Shown here: positions 59,907 through 64,000 of the stretch, one piece after another
Position numbering within the stretch: position 1 is the stretch's first letter
How the letters are laid out: every line of letters begins with the position of its first letter
NCBI RefSeq assembly: GCF_003952425.1
Contig: NZ_CP034449.1
Coordinates: 3,348,001-3,412,000, forward strand
DNA length: 64,000 nucleotides
Reading direction: 5' to 3'
From: Mesorhizobium sp. M2A.F.Ca.ET.046.03.2.1
Lineage (GTDB): Bacteria; Pseudomonadota; Alphaproteobacteria; Rhizobiales; Rhizobiaceae
Position numbers and translations under genes: made by a program
Notes under the pieces: model-generated
Seen by the model: only the letters and a program-made list of their open reading frames with translations
Told to the model about the DNA's origin: nothing
The model's database searches: none

Positions 59907-61136
59907 ATGCGCACCAGATCGATGACCAACTGGATGAGGAGAATCGGCGGCATCGCGGCCTTTGGCCTGATCGCCGCGGCGGCGGTCTGGTTCGCATGGC
60001 CGCAGCCGATCCCGGTCGACCTGGCGACGGTAGCCAAGGGTCCGATGGAGGTGACCGTCGATGACGAGGCCAAGACCGAGGTGCGGCACATCTACACGGT
60101 ATCCGCGCCAATCGCCGGCAAGGTGCTCAGAATTTCGCCGCCGCACCATGTCGGAGACGAGGTAGCCAAGGACGAGACGGTGGTGGCGGTCATGCAGCCG
60201 ACCATCCCCGGTCTCCACGATGTTCGCACGCACGAAGAACTGTTGGCGGCGCTTGGCGCGGCAGAAGCGGCCGTGACGTTCGCGGAAGCGGAGGTGAAAC
60301 GTCTCGAGGCGGCGCTTGCATATTCGCGCACCGAGCTCGATCGCGCGGAAAGGCTGGCCAAGTCCGGAGCGATTTCGCAAAACGCCCTCGACAAGGCGAA
60401 GTTCGAAGTGGACACCAACGAGGCAGCCTTGGCGAGCGCGAAGGCGCAGGTCGAAGTCCGGCGCAATGAACACGCGATGATCCAGGCGCGGCTCGGGCAG
60501 CCTGCCGGAGATGTTGCACAATCGGATCCGGCCTGCTGCGTCCAACTTCGTGCGCCGGCGAGCGGCCGCATCCTGAAGATCGTTCAGGAGAGCGAGGGCA
60601 TGGTCCAGCCGGGCGCGCCGCTTGTCGAGATCGGCGACCCGCGCGACCTGCAGGTGGCGGCGGACCTGCTCTCCACCGACGCGGTCCAGATCAGGCCGGG
60701 CGCCTCAGTTCGCATCGACGGTTGGGGCGGACCCGCGCTTCAGGGCAAGGTGACGCGGATCGACCCGGCCGGGTTTCTCAAGGTCTCGGCGCTTGGGATC
60801 GAGGAGCAGCGCGTCCACACGGAGATCGATATCGTCGACCCTGCCGAGATGTGGTCGCAGCTTGGGCACGACTATCGCGTGATCGTGCACGTGACGAGTT
60901 GGCGGGACGACAATGTCCTTAGCGTCCCGGTAGCGGCACTGTTCCGGCAGGGCGATGACTGGGCCGTGTATCTCGCCGAGGCCGGACGGGCGCGCACGGC
61001 CGTAATCAAGATCGGCCACCGGGACAGCAGGATGGCCGAGGTCGAGTCCGGCTTGTCGGAAGGCGATCGGGTCGTGCTGCACCCGAGCGACCGGGTGGGC
61101 GACGGCGTGGCCGTGCGCGAGCGGAGGGTTCGATAG
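59907..61136 (+). CDS. HlyD/MacA-type periplasmic adaptor
   Basis: 409 residues. One N-terminal membrane helix (IAAFGLIAAAAVWFAW) is followed by a lipoyl-like domain (VSAPIAGKVLRI...VGDEVAKDETVVAVM). An alpha-hairpin rich in Ala, Glu and Arg (residues about 115-200) and a beta-barrel domain complete it. It should join the ABC permease to an outer-membrane channel not encoded here. The ATG at 59907 was chosen; a TTG at 59898 would overlap the permease stop. An odd Cys pair lies in SDPACCVQLRAP. Confidence 0.92.
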   Translation: MRTRSMTNWMRRIGGIAAFGLIAAAAVWFAWPQPIPVDLATVAKGPMEVTVDDEAKTEVRHIYTVSAPIAGKVLRISPPHHVGDEVAKDETVVAVMQPTIPGLHDVRTHEELLAALGAAEAAVTFAEAEVKRLEAALAYSRTELDRAERLAKSGAISQNALDKAKFEVDTNEAALASAKAQVEVRRNEHAMIQARLGQPAGDVAQSDPACCVQLRAPASGRILKIVQESEGMVQPGAPLVEIGDPRDLQVAADLLSTDAVQIRPGASVRIDGWGGPALQGKVTRIDPAGFLKVSALGIEEQRVHTEIDIVDPAEMWSQLGHDYRVIVHVTSWRDDNVLSVPVAALFRQGDDWAVYLAEAGRARTAVIKIGHRDSRMAEVESGLSEGDRVVLHPSDRVGDGVAVRERRVR

Positions 61137-61249
61137 GCGCGGTCGGCCTGTAAGCTGCCTTGGGCTCTCCTTCGCCGAGGCTTCGGAGGGCGTCCTGCTT
61201 CGCGCTGAAGATAGGACTTGTCCTGCGAAGCTCGGAGAGCAAAGCAGGA
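61137..61249. other. Intergenic tail of the copper island with inverted repeats
   Basis: GGCTCTCCTTCGCCGAGGCTTCGGAGGGCGTCCTGCTTCGCG (in pieces: CTCTCC, CTTCGG, GTCCTGCTTCGC) and the downstream GCGAAGCTCGGAGAGCAAAGCAGGA form partial inverted matches, possibly the terminator of unit 2. No gene seen. Confidence 0.45.
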
Positions 61250-61270
61250 TGGCGGAGAGGGAGGGATTCG
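61250..61270 (-). other. tRNA-Ser 3'-end fragment, putative attachment site (att)
   Basis: On the minus strand this 21-bp stretch starts CGAATCCC (end of a T-arm) and ends CCCTCTCCGCCA, the 3' acceptor strand plus CCA of serine tRNAs whose genes begin GGAGAG. No matching 5' half occurs on the 61271 side. A tRNA 3' fragment without its 5' part is the usual scar at one end of an integrative element. In that geometry the chromosome lies below 61250 and the element above 61270. Confidence 0.6.
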
Positions 61271-61676
61271 GTTTCACGCCTATCCTGCTGAAAATGCTAA
61301 TCTTTTCGCGCTTTTTGTTACGCAGTTTGTTACACTGCTACAACTGCGATTTACAATCGCTCTTTTGAGCTCGCCTGCCCAATCCATCTTATCTGTCGAA
61401 ACCGACGCAATGGCGCGGCGGTGGATTGGGTCACTCTGTCATAGTATCCGCGCTTCATTAAGTTGACGATGCCGTTTAGACTCGGAGCTGATCCTTTCCG
61501 GTCGATCACCAGGATTTGGCGCGCGACCCGGCACCGGCGGTTCGTCTTTGTACGTTTGTGTCATCCAGGCCGGATCAACTCGGCCATCAGGCTTCTCACG
61601 ACTTATGCATGCGTTTCCCACTTTTATTAGCATTCGGTGCGAACCCGCACCCTGCACCAAACCTGCGACGCCTAAG
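61271..61676. other. AT-richer non-coding stretch next to the putative att site
   Basis: No convincing gene. Notable items: direct repeats TTTGTTAC at 61314-61321 and 61326-61333 (12-bp period), and an inverted pair CCCAATCCA (61378-61386) / TGGATTGGG (61422-61430). Local base composition is more AT-rich than the copper island. The repeats could be integrase or excisionase arm sites; this is a guess. Confidence 0.45.
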
Positions 61677-64000
61677 CTATCGTCCTCGACTTGAGCGTTC
61701 CCTGCTTCTCGTGGAAGACGCTAAATTCGCTCGTGCGTTATTGCCGGCCAGCAAAGGCTGCGGGTCGGCGGTGAGGGTGTCGAGGAGCGGCGGCCGTTCC
61801 CTTTCACTCAATAGTGCCGCCGGCGCCTGGATGGTTTCCACGACGCCGCCCCCGCAATCGTAGCCGTTGTGATGATCATCGTGCATGCGCTGAGCTGTTG
61901 GGGACATGCTGATGGCGGTGCCGGAAGCACCGGAGACATGTGATATCTCGGCAGCGGGCAGAGCGGCTTCTCTGTCGCTGCACAGGAAAGCGTAGAGTTC
62001 CTTCACGCAAATGCGGGCGTCCTTCTTGTCTTTTTGAAAGGGCGGGACGAGGGGCAACCTGATATCGGCCTTTTGGTAGAACGGACTGCGCTCTTCGTAC
62101 AGCTGGTCAACCTTCTGCTCGATGTCGGCGCCTTGCAGCAGCGGCCGGCTGGTGTCCCTCTCGAGGCGCCTGCGGAGCTCTTTCAGCTCGGGTGTCGAGC
62201 CAGATCGACCTCGCCTTATTAAGAATCAGGGCTTGATTGGACTCCTTGCCAAAGCAGCCGCCGCCGGTTGCGATGACGATGGGGCCTCTCTCCAGCTGCT
62301 TGGCGAGCTCTTTGGTCTCCAGGTCCCTGAAGTGCGCCTCGCCACGGCCAGGGTCGGCGAACATCTCCATCAGATTGCCGTGATCGGCGACGATATGCTT
62401 ATCGATGTCGACAAACTCCACCCCCAACTCCTTGGCAAGCTGGGCGCCGATGGTCGACTTGCCGCTCGCCGGCATGCCGACGAGCACGACCGGCCGCGTA
62501 CCGAGGGCCGCGAGGATCTCGCCGGCTTGCGGCGAGCGAGCGACCGCAATCTGTTGTCTTGCGACGATGGGCGACCTGGAGGTCCCTGCCGCCCTCGACC
62601 TGCTTTCTCCTGACGAGTCCCAGTGTAATATCTCCCAGGCACCACGGGGAATGGGGACTAGCTGTGAGCTCTGCGCGCGGTGCGCGAGCTCGGCCCGATA
62701 ACTGGCCGGCGTAGGGAACTCGACCTCGAAGCGATAGTTCTGCGCGGTTCTGAACGCCGTGTGAACGCCGCGTAACCGCGGCCTGTCCATCCTGATGACC
62801 CAGTTGGTGGTCTCGACCTCGCTGCAGTCCCGCTCCTCGAAGGCCAGTGCCGCCTTCCTGAAGGCGCGCGTAAAAGCCTCGTCCGGGATCTCGAAGACAT
62901 GGCGCACGGCATTGGTGACCAGTTGGGCCTCCGGCGCCGTGCTCACGCTCTGGCCGGTCAACTCGTCGGCTATCCAGACCTGCCCGCCCGACCGTTGGTC
63001 AAGATGCGGCACCTTCACCTCGATGCCGTCCTGCCGCAAAAGCTCGGCAACCGCATGCACAATTTTTGGTAATCGCGCTTTCTTGCGCTTCGGCGGGGGC
63101 GGCTTCGAGCCTGGCCCGCTCAAGGGCCTGTTCGCTGCTCAGCGTTATCGTGCTGGCGCGGTCGTCTTCGGCCGAGATTGCTAAGGCGCTGAGCAGAATG
63201 CGCTTTTCGACGGCGAGTCTGATCGAGGCCTCCATGACCGATGCCGCCAGCGTGGGGTTGTCCTTCAGATCCGCCAGGCTGCCATCGACGTCGAACCGGC
63301 CCTGGTGGAGCTTTGCCGCCTGCGCCTTGACATATGGCGCCGACTTGAAGCCCGGCCTCTGCTCCAAGAGCCGCTGCAATTCGGTGGTTTTTTGCATGAA
63401 CACCCGCGCACCGGTATCGGACTTGTAGGCGTCAGTGCCGACCTTGATGCCGACGCTCAACAGATTGATGGCGCTTTCATGCAGCTTGACTTCCGACTGC
63501 TCATGAGCCGGCTCGCTATTGAGCTGCAGGTTCCAGTCCTGGAGCTCGGCCACTAACAACGCGGCCAGTTCGCAGGCCACCGGATGCCTGGCGGCCTTGC
63601 TGTCTTCCCTCGCCCTGGCGATGAGCTCATGGAGGGCCTGGCCATCCGGCCGATCTTCCTGCAACAGTGCGCGGATGTCGGCCTTGAGCTCATTATGAAT
63701 GCCCTCGTAGGTGCCGAAGATGGCACGCTCGGCAAACCAGCGTTGCGCCTCCAGCGGCTGCGCCAGCACGTTGCGCTGCAGGCAGCTGTAGGTCTCCAGC
63801 ACCAGCCCGGTGGCCGACAGGATCTGCTTGGACCGGGTGAACTGGTAGCCGCTTTTCTCAATGGCCGGCGTGTGCGACTTCGGCGGCTTCATCGAGGCGA
63901 TGCCGCGCGCCTGCAGCTGCGCGTCGAACTGGCGCACATGCTCGTAAAGGCGAGGCTGGTCGCCAATGATGACGACGGTGTCGCCATCAAAATCGCCGTC
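61677..64000 (-). pseudogene. 3' part of a large multidomain gene with a shikimate-kinase-like domain, broken into three frames
   Basis: Reading leftwards, frame A (window edge to 62999) starts DGDFDGDTVVIIGD and continues with helical sequence. Frame B (to 62107) has YRFEVEFPTPASYRAELAHR, then a kinase domain with P-loop GMPASGKSTIG, FVDIDKHI and ATGGGCFG. Frame C (to 61677) supplies the lid-like RRRLERDTSRPLL. Removing one C from the C5 run near 63095 joins A to B (LEAAPPKRKKARLPKIV), and one C from the CCC near 62193 joins B to C (WLDTELKELRRRL). The gene continues beyond the window. It may be a symbiosis-island or type III effector relative; low certainty. Confidence 0.6.

Noticed and set aside
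61218..61466. 82-codon plus-strand ORF over the putative att site
   Set aside because: It covers the tRNA fragment and AT-rich spacer, has no ribosome site and no similarity that I can see.

Overview
The window looks like a chromosomal segment of a Mesorhizobium-like alphaproteobacterium (Rhizobiales, Phyllobacteriaceae). This is an inference from gene content and style: high GC, a 180-kDa-type NAD glutamate dehydrogenase, the purH/heparinase-like/rsmB/htpX block, an ATP synthase F1 operon with an Ala/Lys-rich AtpD extension, a DUF1674 protein, Usg, and long intergenic palindromes of the rhizobial kind. No rRNA, intact tRNA or CRISPR array was seen.

Layout. 1-13.3 kb is housekeeping: the C-terminal two thirds of NAD-GDH, an MFS permease, purH, a heparinase II/III-like protein, rsmB overlapping htpX, an SdhAF4-like small protein, a HAD phosphatase and a transglutaminase-like protein. 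13.6-24.9 kb holds a frameshifted TadG-like vWA protein, a 23-codon ORF with a near-perfect Shine-Dalgarno, MOSC, acsA, usg, two aldo/keto reductases flanking an MFS/LysR divergon, a Phd/VapC toxin-antitoxin pair and a PLP-binding YggS-type protein. 25-38.4 kb carries leuS-lptE, fsa, priA, an Asp/Glu racemase and atpHAGD-(small ORF)-atpC. 38.6-42.2 kb is a hexuronate cluster (fructuronate reductase, glucuronate isomerase, KdgF-like cupin) read outward from a palindromic intergenic region. 42.3-47.5 kb has a LysE exporter, recQ, three uncharacterised loci and a DUF3024 pseudogene.

47.6-61.1 kb is the most interesting part: a copper/envelope island of two tandem units on the + strand. Each unit starts with a homologous leader of about 100 bp carrying an FNR/FixK-like box, followed by a secreted Cys/His-rich small protein. 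Unit 1 continues with a Tat-exported multicopper oxidase with a Met-rich loop, a Met-rich Spy/CpxP-like protein and a GH144-like glucanase. Unit 2 continues with a two-HMA CopA ATPase, a membrane-anchored cupredoxin, a DUF2933 His-rich protein, an ICMT-like membrane methyltransferase, a small membrane protein and a MacB/HlyD-type ABC export system, mostly with overlapping start and stop codons. The inference is an oxygen-responsive copper detoxification and envelope-repair system.

At 61,250 lies what looks like the 3' end of a tRNA-Ser gene on the minus strand with no 5' half. This is the signature of an integrative-element attachment scar, with the element on the high-coordinate side. The rest of the window (61.7-64.0 kb) is the 3' end of a large, frame-broken, multidomain gene with a shikimate-kinase-type domain, possibly a symbiosis-island effector. 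Four loci (tadG-like, uxaC 5' end, DUF3024, and the effector-like gene twice) carry single-base changes in short homopolymers, so sequencing error must be excluded before calling them pseudogenes.
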